Assembly (NCBI GenBank): GCA_017518105.1
Contig: JAFWWC010000020.1
Location: 66,056-120,381 of the forward strand
Direction of reading: 5' to 3'
Length of the DNA stretch: 54,326 bases
Origin: Selenomonadaceae bacterium
GTDB lineage: Bacteria > Bacillota > Negativicutes > Selenomonadales > Selenomonadaceae
Part shown: piece after piece, positions 16,732 through 25,386 of the stretch
How positions within the stretch are numbered: the stretch's first letter is position 1
Layout of the letters: each line of letters begins with the position of its first letter
Notes under the pieces: generated by a model
What the model was told of the DNA's origin: nothing
Database searches by the model: none
Seen by the model: the letters and a program-made list of their open reading frames with translations, nothing else
Program-made: the position numbers and the translations under genes

Positions 16732-18817
16732 AGTTGGCAGTGATTTGATTGAACTTGTCGCCGTAAGCAAGGGCAAGATTTTCACGCAGGCTCGCGAAGT
16801 AGTTCAAATTTTCGTCGTCGGTTATGAATTTCTCGGCGGCGTCGCGGGCTTGAATCAAAATATCCAAGTCGCGGAACACGTCAGCAATTTTCAAATCGGG
16901 CAAACCGTGTTGAGCCTCGCCGAAGAATTGACCAGGTCCTCTAAGCTTCAAATCCTCTTCGGCAAGCTTGAAACCGTCCTGCGTCGTCTCCAAAACTTCA
17001 AGTCGAGCCTTAGCAACGTCGGCTTTGCTATCGGAAATCAAAATGCAGTAAGACTTCGCCGCACCACGACCGACACGCCCGCGCAGTTGATGAAGTTGCG
17101 CCAATCCGAAGCGTTCGGCGTGTTCGACGACCATAACGCTTGCATTCGGCACATTGACGCCAACTTCAATAACCGTCGTCGACACCAGCAATTTCGTTTT
17201 GCCGTCGCGGAAATTTTCCATAATCTCATCTTTATCGTGCGGTCTCATCTTGCCGTGAAGGAGTGCGCAAGGTATATCGCGGAAAATTCCATTGCTTAGG
17301 GTGTCGAAAATCTCTTCCGCCGATTCAATGTGCGCTAACATTTCGGATTCGCTGTGTTCAATCAACGGGCACACCACATAAGCTTGACGACCCGCTAAAA
17401 TCTCGGAGCGGACGAGTTCATAAACTTTTTTGCGGTTACGAATGCTTTTTGCCTCAGTTTTAATCGGTTTTCGACCCGGCGGCAGTTCTTTTATCAACGA
17501 AACATCCAAATCGCCATAAACTGTAAGCGTCATTGTGCGCGGGATTGGCGTTGCGGTCATTACGAGCATATCGGGCACGGTATCCGATTTTTTTTCGAGT
17601 TCAGAGCGTTGATTGACGCCGAAACGGTGTTGTTCGTCCGTGACGACCAGTCCTAGCCGCGCAAAATTGACGCCTTCTTGAATTAATGCGTGCGTTCCGA
17701 TGATTATATCCAATTCGTGTTCGGAAATTTGCCGGTAGAGTTCGTCTTTTAATTTTTTGGAACGTGTGACCTTCGCGCTGAGCAATCCTACGCGAATTCC
17801 TAAATCATTGAGCAACGCGGAAAATTTTTCGTAGTGTTGGACGGCTAAAATTTCCGTCGGAGCCATGAACGCGCCTTGAAAACCGCTTTGAACGGTCTTA
17901 ACCAGTGCCAAAAGTGCTACGGCGGTTTTTCCGGAGCCAACGTCGCCTTGAATTAGTCTTCGCATTGGCAATTTGCTTTCCATATCCTTTGAAACTGCGC
18001 GGAAAACTTTTTTTTGGTCGCCGGTGAGTTCAAAAGGCAATTTTTTAAGCACAGATTTGACTAATGCGCCGTTTTTCTTGTGACTTATTCCTAATCTTTC
18101 GTCTTGAGTCTGTTTTTTTATCAACATAAGCCCGCATTGAATTAAAAATAGTTCGTCGAATGCTAAACGGCGTCTTGCCTGGTCGAGTTCGATAAAATCT
18201 TTTGGGAAATGGACTGCTCGCATTGCTTCATCGAGTGAAATTAGCTGTTGAGCCTGTAAAATTTCTTGCGGAAGGATTTCTTTAAGCGTTGGCATTGAAT
18301 TTAGGAGATTTTTTATCGCTGTGCGCAAAACATTTTGAGATATGGCGGCGGTTGAAGGGTAAATCGGCGTAATTCCTAGTTCAGGCTCCTCATCGTCGTC
18401 GAGAATCGTAAAATTTTGGATTTGATTGACGCAAAGCCCGTGCGACCACGAATCATACTTAGCTTTGCCGATAATAAGCAATCTCATGCCTTCGCGAAGC
18501 TTATTTAGCAAATATTTTTGATTAAACCACGTCAATTTAATATAACCGGTGTCATCTTCGAGAATTGCGTTAATAATTGTCAATCCGCGTGCCTCTCGTG
18601 ACGTGATATTATAAATTTCGCCGACGATTAGGACGGTTTCGCCCTCTAAAACGTCGCAAATATCGGTTAAGCTGCTGTGATTCTCATAAGTTCGCGGATA
18701 ATGGGTTAGAAGGTCGTATTTGGTGAAGATATTCAACTTCTCAAGAGCCGCAGCCCGTCTAGGTCCGACACCTTTAACGTACATGACTTCATCGGTCAAT
18801 TTGAATTCAAAGCCCAC
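16730..18817 (-). CDS. recG: ATP-dependent DNA helicase RecG
   Basis: 695 aa, the usual length. An N-terminal OB-fold wedge domain (about 1-150) precedes the helicase core with GDVGSGKT (Walker A), DEQHRFGVNQR (motif II), MTATPIPRT (motif III) and QLRGRVGRG (motif VI). RecG remodels stalled forks and Holliday junctions. It overlaps the end of the upstream ABC ATPase by 11 nt, and so appears to be the last gene of the fatty-acid/ABC operon, ending at the terminator near 16700. Confidence 0.96.
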   Translation of the reverse strand: MGFEFKLTDEVMYVKGVGPRRAAALEKLNIFTKYDLLTHYPRTYENHSSLTDICDVLEGETVLIVGEIYNITSREARGLTIINAILEDDTGYIKLTWFNQKYLLNKLREGMRLLIIGKAKYDSWSHGLCVNQIQNFTILDDDEEPELGITPIYPSTAAISQNVLRTAIKNLLNSMPTLKEILPQEILQAQQLISLDEAMRAVHFPKDFIELDQARRRLAFDELFLIQCGLMLIKKQTQDERLGISHKKNGALVKSVLKKLPFELTGDQKKVFRAVSKDMESKLPMRRLIQGDVGSGKTAVALLALVKTVQSGFQGAFMAPTEILAVQHYEKFSALLNDLGIRVGLLSAKVTRSKKLKDELYRQISEHELDIIIGTHALIQEGVNFARLGLVVTDEQHRFGVNQRSELEKKSDTVPDMLVMTATPIPRTMTLTVYGDLDVSLIKELPPGRKPIKTEAKSIRNRKKVYELVRSEILAGRQAYVVCPLIEHSESEMLAHIESAEEIFDTLSNGIFRDIPCALLHGKMRPHDKDEIMENFRDGKTKLLVSTTVIEVGVNVPNASVMVVEHAERFGLAQLHQLRGRVGRGAAKSYCILISDSKADVAKARLEVLETTQDGFKLAEEDLKLRGPGQFFGEAQHGLPDLKIADVFRDLDILIQARDAAEKFITDDENLNYFASLRENLALAYGDKFNQITAN

Positions 18818-19595
18818 TGGTCGTCCTCCTTATCGGGAAAATAATTTCATCGCCCGCCGCGTTCGTGAAGGTGTCCGCCGTCACGTTAAAGACTTCGCCG
18901 AGCGTCCGTGCCGTCAAAATCTTTATCGGGTCGCCCGCCGCATAAATCTTCTTGTCCTTTATAATCAACACGTCGTCGCTATAAAGTCGGGCGTGGTTTA
19001 TATCGTGCAAGACCATGATAATTGTCGTGGCGAAGCGTCGGTTCACGTCGGCGATTATGTCCATGACTTCGAGTTGATGCGCAATGTCAAGATAAGTGGT
19101 CGGCTCATCGAGTAGCAAAAGCTTTGGACGTTGTGCCAGAGTCATTGCCAGCCAAGCGCGTTGCCGTTCGCCGCCCGATAACGAGATGACTTGCCGCGAT
19201 TCAAAGTCCGTGAGCCGTGTGAGTTCGAGAGCCTCTTTAATCGCTGATTCATCTTCAGAAGAATTTCCGCCGAAAAATTTTCTATATGGGAAGCGACCGA
19301 AGGAAATTAGCTGTTTAACGGTGGTATCGTGGGGTGCGTCGCGTTCTTGGGGGAGGATTGCCATAATTCGCGCTAAATTGTTCCTGCCGAGCGTGCGAAT
19401 GTCAATTCCGTCGATTTTTACGTTGCCAGAGAAATTTTTAATAAGCAAGCACAAAATTTTAAGCAAAGTGGACTTGCCCGCGCCATTCGGCCCGATAATC
19501 GCCGTTTTCTTGCCCGAAAGAAAATTACAGCTCACATTTCGGAGAATTTCTTTGCCGCCGAGCCTCACGGAAATATTTTCGGCTGATAAATTCAT
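18807..19595 (-). CDS. ABC transporter ATP-binding protein, FecE/siderophore-B12 type
   Basis: 262 aa. Walker A GPNGAGKST at about 36-44, ABC signature LSGGERQR, Walker B LLLLDEPT with the D-loop TYLD, and an H-loop VLHDINHA. The family energises import of iron-siderophores, haem or cobalamin. It follows a FecCD-type permease gene with a 4-nt overlap. No periplasmic binding protein or TonB receptor is encoded beside them, so the imported compound cannot be deduced. Confidence 0.9.
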   Translation of the reverse strand: MNLSAENISVRLGGKEILRNVSCNFLSGKKTAIIGPNGAGKSTLLKILCLLIKNFSGNVKIDGIDIRTLGRNNLARIMAILPQERDAPHDTTVKQLISFGRFPYRKFFGGNSSEDESAIKEALELTRLTDFESRQVISLSGGERQRAWLAMTLAQRPKLLLLDEPTTYLDIAHQLEVMDIIADVNRRFATTIIMVLHDINHARLYSDDVLIIKDKKIYAAGDPIKILTARTLGEVFNVTADTFTNAAGDEIIFPIRRTTSGL

Positions 19596-20548
19596 AATTC
19601 TTTCCTCAACAAGTATAAAAAAAACGGCGCACCGAGCATCGCCATTAAAATTCCAACGGGCAATTCAGTCGGCGCGAAAATCGTTCGGGCGAAAGTGTCG
19701 CTTATCGTGACGACTGCCGCCCCCAAAAACGCCGCGCCAGGTAATAACAGCCGATAATCCGAGCCGAGGATTAATCTTGCTGTGTGCGGGACGATTAAAC
19801 CGACGAAACCCAATAAGCCGACGACACAGACCGCCGACGCCGCCAACATTGCCGCAATCGCCGTTAAGATTGTCCGCACGAGATTGACGCGCAAGCCTAA
19901 GCCCGTTGCAACCTCGTCGCCCAACTGCAGAACGTTCAAATGCCGCGCCGCTAAAAATGTTGCTATCGTGCCCGCGATTGAATACGGCAATAAAATTTCG
20001 ACGTGTTGCCAGCTCCGAGCCGACAAGCCGCCGACCATCCAAAGCAACGCGCCATGAACTTTATCGGAGTAGAAGATTAGCAAAGCCGAGATTCCCGCGC
20101 CGAGGAACGCACTGACTGCCACGCCCGCTAAGATTACTCGAATGGGTCTTATGCCGTCCTTCCACGCCAGAAGATAAATCAGCGACGCCGCGAGCATTGC
20201 CCCGACGAATGCCGCCGGTGTCATCAATGCCCCTGCGTCGTCCGCAACCATCATGACGAATATCCCGAACAGCCCCGCCCCCGATGATATGCCGATGATG
20301 TGCGGGTCGGCTAGCGGATTCTTCATGACGGCTTGAAGGATTGCTCCTGACAGCGACAAGTTCACGCCGACGAGTACCGCGACGATTGTCCGAGGCAAGC
20401 GGATATTCTCCAGTATCTGCCGCTTAGTCTCGTCCTCTACGCCGAAGAAGATTTGCGCGGGCGATATGTCGACGGAACCATTAATTAAGCTCAAAAAAAA
20501 TCCCGCGACGGTCGCCGCGAAGATTAAAGAAAGTTTTATGGTCTTCAT
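19592..20548 (-). CDS. FecCD-family iron/cobalamin ABC transporter permease
   Basis: 318 aa with about nine to ten hydrophobic helices. Family signatures include ILENIRLPRTIVAVLVG, SGAILQAVMKNPLADPHIIG and the cytoplasmic loop FVGLIVPHTARLILGSDYR that contacts the ATPase. It forms a transporter with the gene at 18807-19595. Its ATG overlaps the fabD TGA (4 nt), which puts transport genes in the fatty-acid operon. Substrate class is iron-siderophore, haem or B12; not resolved. Confidence 0.9.
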   Translation of the reverse strand: MKTIKLSLIFAATVAGFFLSLINGSVDISPAQIFFGVEDETKRQILENIRLPRTIVAVLVGVNLSLSGAILQAVMKNPLADPHIIGISSGAGLFGIFVMMVADDAGALMTPAAFVGAMLAASLIYLLAWKDGIRPIRVILAGVAVSAFLGAGISALLIFYSDKVHGALLWMVGGLSARSWQHVEILLPYSIAGTIATFLAARHLNVLQLGDEVATGLGLRVNLVRTILTAIAAMLAASAVCVVGLLGFVGLIVPHTARLILGSDYRLLLPGAAFLGAAVVTISDTFARTIFAPTELPVGILMAMLGAPFFLYLLRKEL

Positions 20549-21468
20549 GCCTTGAGAGCCGCTAAGGTTTTGTTCAAGCTCGTTATGTCTTCGACGTTGA
20601 GGCTACGGATTGTCTTATCGATACGGCGATTGAAGCCGCAAAGGGTCTTGCCGGGTCCACATTCGATGAAAGTCTCCGCGCCGAAGGTTTTCATTGCCTC
20701 CACGCACGCAATCCACTTAACAGGATTATCCGCCTGCGCCACGAGGTTGCGTTTAATATCGTCCGCTGAAGTCTCAAGCTTGCCGGTGAAGTTCGACGCA
20801 ATGGGAAAAGCCGCGTCCGTGACTTTGACCTTATCGAGTTCAGCCGCAAGCCTCTTAGCCGCCGGAGCCATCAACGCACTATGGAAGGGTGCACTAACTG
20901 GAAGGATAACAGCTTTCTTTGCGCCCGCCGCCTTGAGTTTATCGACAGCCGATTCAACGCCCGCCGTCTTGCCCGCAATGACCGTTTGACCGGGGCAGTT
21001 GAAGTTGACCGCTTGCACCGCGTCGACTTCTTCGCAAGTTTTTATAATCGTGTCGTCATCAAGCCCGATAATCGCCGCCATAGCACCTTCGCCGACGGGA
21101 ACCGCCTCTTGCATGAATTGCCCGCGCTTATGGACGAGAACAACCGCATCGCTGAACTTAATCGAACCCGCCGCCACTAATGCAGAGTATTCGCCGAGAC
21201 TGTGACCGCCCGCAATGTTCGCCGTGATTCCTTCCGCCTTAAGCAACTCGCTGACAATGACGCTTACAACTAAAATCGCGGGCTGAGTGTTCGCCGTCAA
21301 CTTCAAATCGTCTTCGGAGCCTTCAAAGCACATGCGCTTAATCGAGTAGCCTAAAGCGTCGTCCGCCTCGTCGAAGAGTTTCCTTGCCGCGTTGAAGTTG
21401 TCGTAGAAGTCCTTGCCCATGCCGACTGCTTGCGCGCCTTGTCCGGGAAAAATAAAAGCCGTCTTCAT
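20545..21468 (-). CDS. fabD: Malonyl-CoA:ACP transacylase FabD
   Basis: 307 aa. FPGQGAQAVGMG at 7-18, the nucleophile Ser90 in GHSLGEY, and the catalytic histidine in the FHSALM segment near 200. It transfers malonyl groups from CoA to acyl carrier protein. The ATG at 21468 is preferred over a longer frame because GGAG lies 8 nt upstream and the longer start would overlap fabK. It begins 4 nt after the fabK stop. FabG, FabF and ACP genes, which often follow fabD, are missing; transport genes and recG come next. Confidence 0.95.
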   Translation of the reverse strand: MKTAFIFPGQGAQAVGMGKDFYDNFNAARKLFDEADDALGYSIKRMCFEGSEDDLKLTANTQPAILVVSVIVSELLKAEGITANIAGGHSLGEYSALVAAGSIKFSDAVVLVHKRGQFMQEAVPVGEGAMAAIIGLDDDTIIKTCEEVDAVQAVNFNCPGQTVIAGKTAGVESAVDKLKAAGAKKAVILPVSAPFHSALMAPAAKRLAAELDKVKVTDAAFPIASNFTGKLETSADDIKRNLVAQADNPVKWIACVEAMKTFGAETFIECGPGKTLCGFNRRIDKTIRSLNVEDITSLNKTLAALKA

Positions 21469-21472
21469 ATCA

Positions 21473-22420
21473 TCAGCTCCACTTGCTCTGAACATTGCCA
21501 ACGACGCCGCCGATACCGTTTACAATGTCGTCGATAATCTCTTTGACGGGCTTAATGTCGTCGAGCATACCAGAAATCTGCCCAATCATAACCGAGCCAT
21601 TCTCCACGTCGCCGCCATGCGTCGCCTTATGAAGTGCGCCCGCGCCGAGTGCTTCAAGCTCTTCGACCGACGCGCCGTTTGCTTCCATTTCAAGATAAGT
21701 CCGCGTGAGTTTATTAGCCAAGACTCTGACGGGGTGACCTGTAGTCCTGCCAGTTACAACCGTCGACCTGTCCTTAGCCTTGAGCACGAGATTTTTATAA
21801 TTCTGGTGGGCAATGCATTCCTTGCTGAGGACAAAGCGCGTACCCATTTGAATTGCACTGGCTCCGAGTGCGAACGCCGCAACGATACCCCGCGAATCAG
21901 CAAAGCCGCCCGCCGCGATAACGGGAACATCAACCGCGTCAACAACCTGCGGGACAAGAGCCATCGTGGTTATCTCTCCGATATGTCCGCCCGACTCGCA
22001 ACCCTCCGCAATGACAGCGTCCGCGCCGCCTTTGACTAGACGTTTAGCAAGGGCAACGCTGGCAACGACCGGAATGACCTTCGAGCCAATCTCCTTGAGT
22101 GCAGGAACGTATTCGCCGGGATTACCCGCGCCCGTCGTCACAACCGGCACGCGTTCTTCGACCATGAGCCGCATAACCTCTTTGACGAACGGCGACATAA
22201 GCATCACATTCACGCCGAACGGCTTATCCGTCCACGCTTTGCATTTCTGAATTTCCTTATGCAAAACATCGGGGGGCATGTGTCCCGCGCCGATAAGTCC
22301 TAAGCCGCCCGCGTTCGATACCGCTGAGGCAAGCTCTGCAGTCCCTATCCACGCCATGCCGCCTTGAAATATCGGATACTTGATGTTCAGCAACTTACAG
22401 ATGGCGTTATTCTCAAACAT
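21473..22420 (-). CDS. fabK: Enoyl-ACP reductase II, FabK
   Basis: 315 aa FMN-dependent TIM-barrel reductase that completes each fatty-acid elongation cycle; FabK is insensitive to triclosan. Motifs: YPIFQGGMAWIGTAELA near the N-terminus, AEGCESGGHIG (FMN phosphate region), VIAAGGFADSRG and FALGASAIQMGTRF. It has its own promoter (22456-22484) downstream of plsX and a strong GGAGGAG RBS. Confidence 0.94.
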   Translation of the reverse strand: MFENNAICKLLNIKYPIFQGGMAWIGTAELASAVSNAGGLGLIGAGHMPPDVLHKEIQKCKAWTDKPFGVNVMLMSPFVKEVMRLMVEERVPVVTTGAGNPGEYVPALKEIGSKVIPVVASVALAKRLVKGGADAVIAEGCESGGHIGEITTMALVPQVVDAVDVPVIAAGGFADSRGIVAAFALGASAIQMGTRFVLSKECIAHQNYKNLVLKAKDRSTVVTGRTTGHPVRVLANKLTRTYLEMEANGASVEELEALGAGALHKATHGGDVENGSVMIGQISGMLDDIKPVKEIIDDIVNGIGGVVGNVQSKWS

Positions 22421-22455
22421 TTAATCTCCTCCTCAACGGTTACGCCGTTGCTTTT

Positions 22456-22484
22456 AAGTTATACGAATCCGTTGCATTTGTCAA
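22456..22484 (-). promoter_or_regulatory. Predicted promoter of fabK-fabD
   Basis: Minus-strand TTGACA (22484-22479), 17-bp spacer, TAACTT (22461-22456). A small hairpin CAACGG-CGTAA-CCGTTG follows in the leader. No FapR-type box was recognised. Confidence 0.6.
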
Positions 22485-22492
22485 TCAGTAAT

Positions 22493-23470
22493 TCAAAGCG
22501 CGGCTTTTATGCGTTCAAAGATTTTACTGCCGACGTAATTAACCGTCACGCCGATAGCCGAGCAAATCGCCCTAGCGTCCGACGAGCCATGACTTATCAC
22601 GCAACAACCATCAACGCCCAAGAGAGGTGCGCCGCCATTCTCCGACACGCTGAACCGCTTTGACATATTCTTAAGTGTCGTGTCGATTAGTTCCTTGCCG
22701 AGAAGTTTCGCGCCGCCATTGGCAGTCAGTTCTTCCGTTAAAAGTTCCATTATCGTAAGCGCGAGCCCTTCGCCGAACTTCAAGACGACATTGCCGACGA
22801 AACCATCACAAATCACCACGTCGAACTTGCCGCGGGGTATGTCGCGTCCTTCGGCATTGCCCGCAAAGTTTATCGACTTCAACCCCTTAAGCAGTTGATA
22901 AGTTTCCTTAGCCTGTTCGTTGCCCTTAGTCTCCTCCTCGCCGATATTGAGCAACGCGACCGACGGATTTTTTATCTTGAGGACGTGCTCGGCGTAAAGC
23001 GAACCCATTATCCCGCTTTGAATCAGATGTTCGGGCTTGCTATCGACGTTCGCGCCGCTGTCTAGCAAAAGGGTCGTGCCGCGTGGCGTAGGAATTGGCG
23101 TCGCAATTGCGGGGCGTCCGATACCGTGAATCCTCCTTAATATGAGTTGAGCCGCCGTGACTGATGCTCCCGTCGAGCCTGCTGATAACACAGCGTCGCA
23201 CTCGCCGTCCCTGACCATGTTTGTTGCCACGACGATTGACGAATTCTTTTTATTGCGCACGGCGTCGGCGGGGTGTTCGCCCATAGCAATGACTTCGTCC
23301 GCGTGCCTTATCGTTATCGGCAGATTGACTTCGCCAAGCTCGCCGCGAATGATTTTTTCATCGCCGACCAAGACAATTTCGCACGGATACTTTTGAACTG
23401 CCAACACCGCGCCTTTTACGATTTCCGCCGGAGCCTTGTCCCCGCCCATGGCGTCGACTGCTATTTTCAC
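22493..23470 (-). CDS. plsX: Phosphate acyltransferase PlsX
   Basis: 325 aa. It makes acyl-phosphate from acyl-ACP for phospholipid synthesis. The N-terminus IAVDAMGGDKAP is diagnostic, with later ALLNIGEEETKGN and ICDGFVGNVVLK segments. The order rpmF-plsX-fab is the common bacterial arrangement. A terminator-like hairpin sits between rpmF and plsX. Confidence 0.95.
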   Translation of the reverse strand: MKIAVDAMGGDKAPAEIVKGAVLAVQKYPCEIVLVGDEKIIRGELGEVNLPITIRHADEVIAMGEHPADAVRNKKNSSIVVATNMVRDGECDAVLSAGSTGASVTAAQLILRRIHGIGRPAIATPIPTPRGTTLLLDSGANVDSKPEHLIQSGIMGSLYAEHVLKIKNPSVALLNIGEEETKGNEQAKETYQLLKGLKSINFAGNAEGRDIPRGKFDVVICDGFVGNVVLKFGEGLALTIMELLTEELTANGGAKLLGKELIDTTLKNMSKRFSVSENGGAPLLGVDGCCVISHGSSDARAICSAIGVTVNYVGSKIFERIKAAL

Positions 23471-23503
23471 GTGTCTTGCTCCTCCAAAAAGTTTTTAATC
23501 TGC

Positions 23504-23539
23504 AAAAAAAAAGCGGGCAGGGTTTTCGATTCCCGCCCG
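23504..23539 (-). terminator. Terminator/attenuator between rpmF and plsX
   Basis: Minus strand: a GC-rich stem (CGGGC 23514-23518 with GCCCG 23535-23539, extended by GGG/CCC after a one-base bulge), then T9 (23512-23504). It would end part of the rpmF transcript before plsX. Confidence 0.7.
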
Positions 23540-23556
23540 GCAAATTTCCGCTATCC

Positions 23557-23733
23557 TCAATCCGTCTCTATGACCTGTTGCCCGTCATAGTAACCGCATT
23601 CCGGGCACACATGGTGTTGGAGTTTTGGTTCGTTGCATCTCGGACATTTTACATAGTTCGGAGCTTCCAACTTCCAATTTGCACGCCGCCTATCGCGTCT
23701 GCTTTTGCTCAATTTCCTTTTAGGTGCCGCCAA
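23557..23733 (-). CDS. rpmF: 50S ribosomal protein L32
   Basis: 58 aa. The N-terminus AAPKRKLSKSRRDRRRA is typical of L32, and four zinc-ribbon cysteines are at 30, 33, 43 and 46 (CPRC, CPEC). The start is TTG at 23733, with AGGAGG 8 nt upstream. It lies 13 nt after yceD, the conserved yceD-rpmF-plsX order. Confidence 0.95.
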   Translation of the reverse strand: MAAPKRKLSKSRRDRRRANWKLEAPNYVKCPRCNEPKLQHHVCPECGYYDGQQVIETD

Positions 23734-23746
23734 TGCTCACACCTCC

Positions 23747-24202
23747 TTAATCTAGTTTGAAATCTTCCAATGCAGCGAGTCTGGGGTCTACGATAAATCT
23801 TTTACAACCGCACTCGCCCTCATTCAAATTCGCGCCGCACACGGGACATAATCCCTTACAGTCCGCCTTGCAAAGATTCTTCATCGGCTGAGCGGCAAGA
23901 AGTATATCCCGCAAGAGTTCAGTCACGTCAAGCACTTCGTCAATCGCCTCTGCCTTGTCAAGCTCCTCGTCGAACTCGTGAATTTGATTCTCCGTCGCTT
24001 GAGCAAGGCACCTGTCGCAGGTAAAAGACTTCGTGCACTCAATTCGCCCGCGAACTACATAACATCTGCCCGCGTCCTCGACTTCCCCGACAATTTTTAT
24101 CTCGCCCGTGAAGTCTTCTAAATCTTCATCAAAGAGCTTTTGAGCCGTCCCGCTGAACTTGAAAGGAGCCTTGTCGCCCCTTGCCGTTTGAACTTTCGGC
24201 AT
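23747..24202 (-). CDS. yceD: YceD/DUF177 family protein (23S rRNA accumulation protein)
   Basis: 151 aa from the ATG at 24202. It has CDRCL in the middle and CKADCKGLCPVCGANLN near the C-terminus, the conserved DUF177 pattern; the family is linked to 23S rRNA accumulation and usually precedes rpmF, as here. The chosen ATG has only a weak SD (GGGCGGTG). A possible promoter has its -10 element directly over this ATG, so the true start or its transcript is uncertain. Confidence 0.88.
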   Translation of the reverse strand: MPKVQTARGDKAPFKFSGTAQKLFDEDLEDFTGEIKIVGEVEDAGRCYVVRGRIECTKSFTCDRCLAQATENQIHEFDEELDKAEAIDEVLDVTELLRDILLAAQPMKNLCKADCKGLCPVCGANLNEGECGCKRFIVDPRLAALEDFKLD

Positions 24203-24229
24203 TTTACAACACCGCCCTTTTTGTGTCAA
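24201..24229 (-). promoter_or_regulatory. Predicted promoter overlapping the yceD start
   Basis: Minus-strand TTGACA (24229-24224), 17-bp spacer, TAAAAT (24206-24201); the last two bases of the -10 box are the first two bases of the yceD ATG. It could make transcripts that serve rpmF but not full yceD. Confidence 0.45.
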
Positions 24230-24322
24230 GGCAACTTTTATAGCAACGTCACCATTAACAAATACGTATCGTCGATGCCCTCCAACAACTCTAAAAATCG
24301 CTTGTAAAGGTCTGCGCTGTGG

Positions 24323-25366
24323 TCAGTCCTCATCATGAACCATACCATTTGCAATCATGTACTCGGCAATCTGCAAAGCGTTGAGTGCCGCGCCTTTTCG
24401 TATCTGGTCGCCGCATACCCAAAGATTTAAGCCGTGTTCGATAGAAAAATCCTTGCGAATGCGTCCAACTTCGACATCATCCTTGCCAGAAGTCTCTAAC
24501 GGCTGTGGATAAATCATTTCGGCGGGATTATCGCGAACTATGACGCCTGGGAACTTTTCTAAAGCCTCACGAGCCGCCGCAACTGTAATTTCGTCCTCAA
24601 ATTCGATATTCACGCTTTCAGCATGGCTACGATAGACCGGAACCCTAATTGTCGTCGCCGTGATTCGTAATTCGTCGTCCTCCATGATTTTTTTCGTCTC
24701 GTCGACCATTTTCATTTCTTCTTTGGTGTAAAGGTTCTCTTTGAATACGTCTATTTGCGGAATGAGGTTCGAGGCTATCTGATAATGCTTTTCTAGCTTC
24801 GCGACCGGCAAAATCTTAGCTTCAACCGGTTTTCCTTGCGATATTGCTTCAAGTTGCGCTTTTAATTCGTCCATACCTTCGCGACCCGCTCCAGATACCG
24901 CTTGATACGTCGATACCACGATTCTTTTTATCCGCGACAGATTATAAAGCGGTTTGAGTGCCATAACCATGATTATCGTTGAACAATTCGGATTTGCGAT
25001 GATTCCTTTGTGCCGAGCGATTGCTTGCGGGTTTACTTCGGGTACGACAAGCGGTACGTCCGGTTCCATGCGGAAATTCGACGAATTATCGATTACGACC
25101 GCTCCAGACGCCACTGCCGCCGGTGCAAACAGTTTACTAGCCGCCCCGCCCGCAAATAACGCAAATTTCACGCCCTCGAAGGATTTTTCCGTTGTTTCCT
25201 CGACCGTGTACTCTTTTCCCATGAAATTTATCTTTTTGCCCGCAGAACGACTCGACGCTAACATTTTCAGTTCGCCGAACGGAAATTTGCGCTCCTCAAT
25301 CAATTTTAAGAACTCCTGACCAACTGCACCCGTCGCTCCAACTATCGCCGTGTTAAATTTCCTCAT
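24323..25366 (-). CDS. asd: Aspartate-semialdehyde dehydrogenase
   Basis: 347 aa. NADP-binding GATGAVGQEF at 10-19, catalytic Cys128 in NPNCST, and the AVSGAGREG substrate segment near 165. It reduces aspartyl phosphate in the pathway to lysine, diaminopimelate, methionine and threonine. The ATG at 25366 has AGGAGGAGA just upstream; a longer frame would only read into the upstream gene. It lies 20 nt after the carboxymuconolactone decarboxylase-like gene and may be co-transcribed with it. Confidence 0.95.
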   Translation of the reverse strand: MRKFNTAIVGATGAVGQEFLKLIEERKFPFGELKMLASSRSAGKKINFMGKEYTVEETTEKSFEGVKFALFAGGAASKLFAPAAVASGAVVIDNSSNFRMEPDVPLVVPEVNPQAIARHKGIIANPNCSTIIMVMALKPLYNLSRIKRIVVSTYQAVSGAGREGMDELKAQLEAISQGKPVEAKILPVAKLEKHYQIASNLIPQIDVFKENLYTKEEMKMVDETKKIMEDDELRITATTIRVPVYRSHAESVNIEFEDEITVAAAREALEKFPGVIVRDNPAEMIYPQPLETSGKDDVEVGRIRKDFSIEHGLNLWVCGDQIRKGAALNALQIAEYMIANGMVHDED

Positions 25367-25386
25367 TTTGTCTCCTCCTAAACTTT

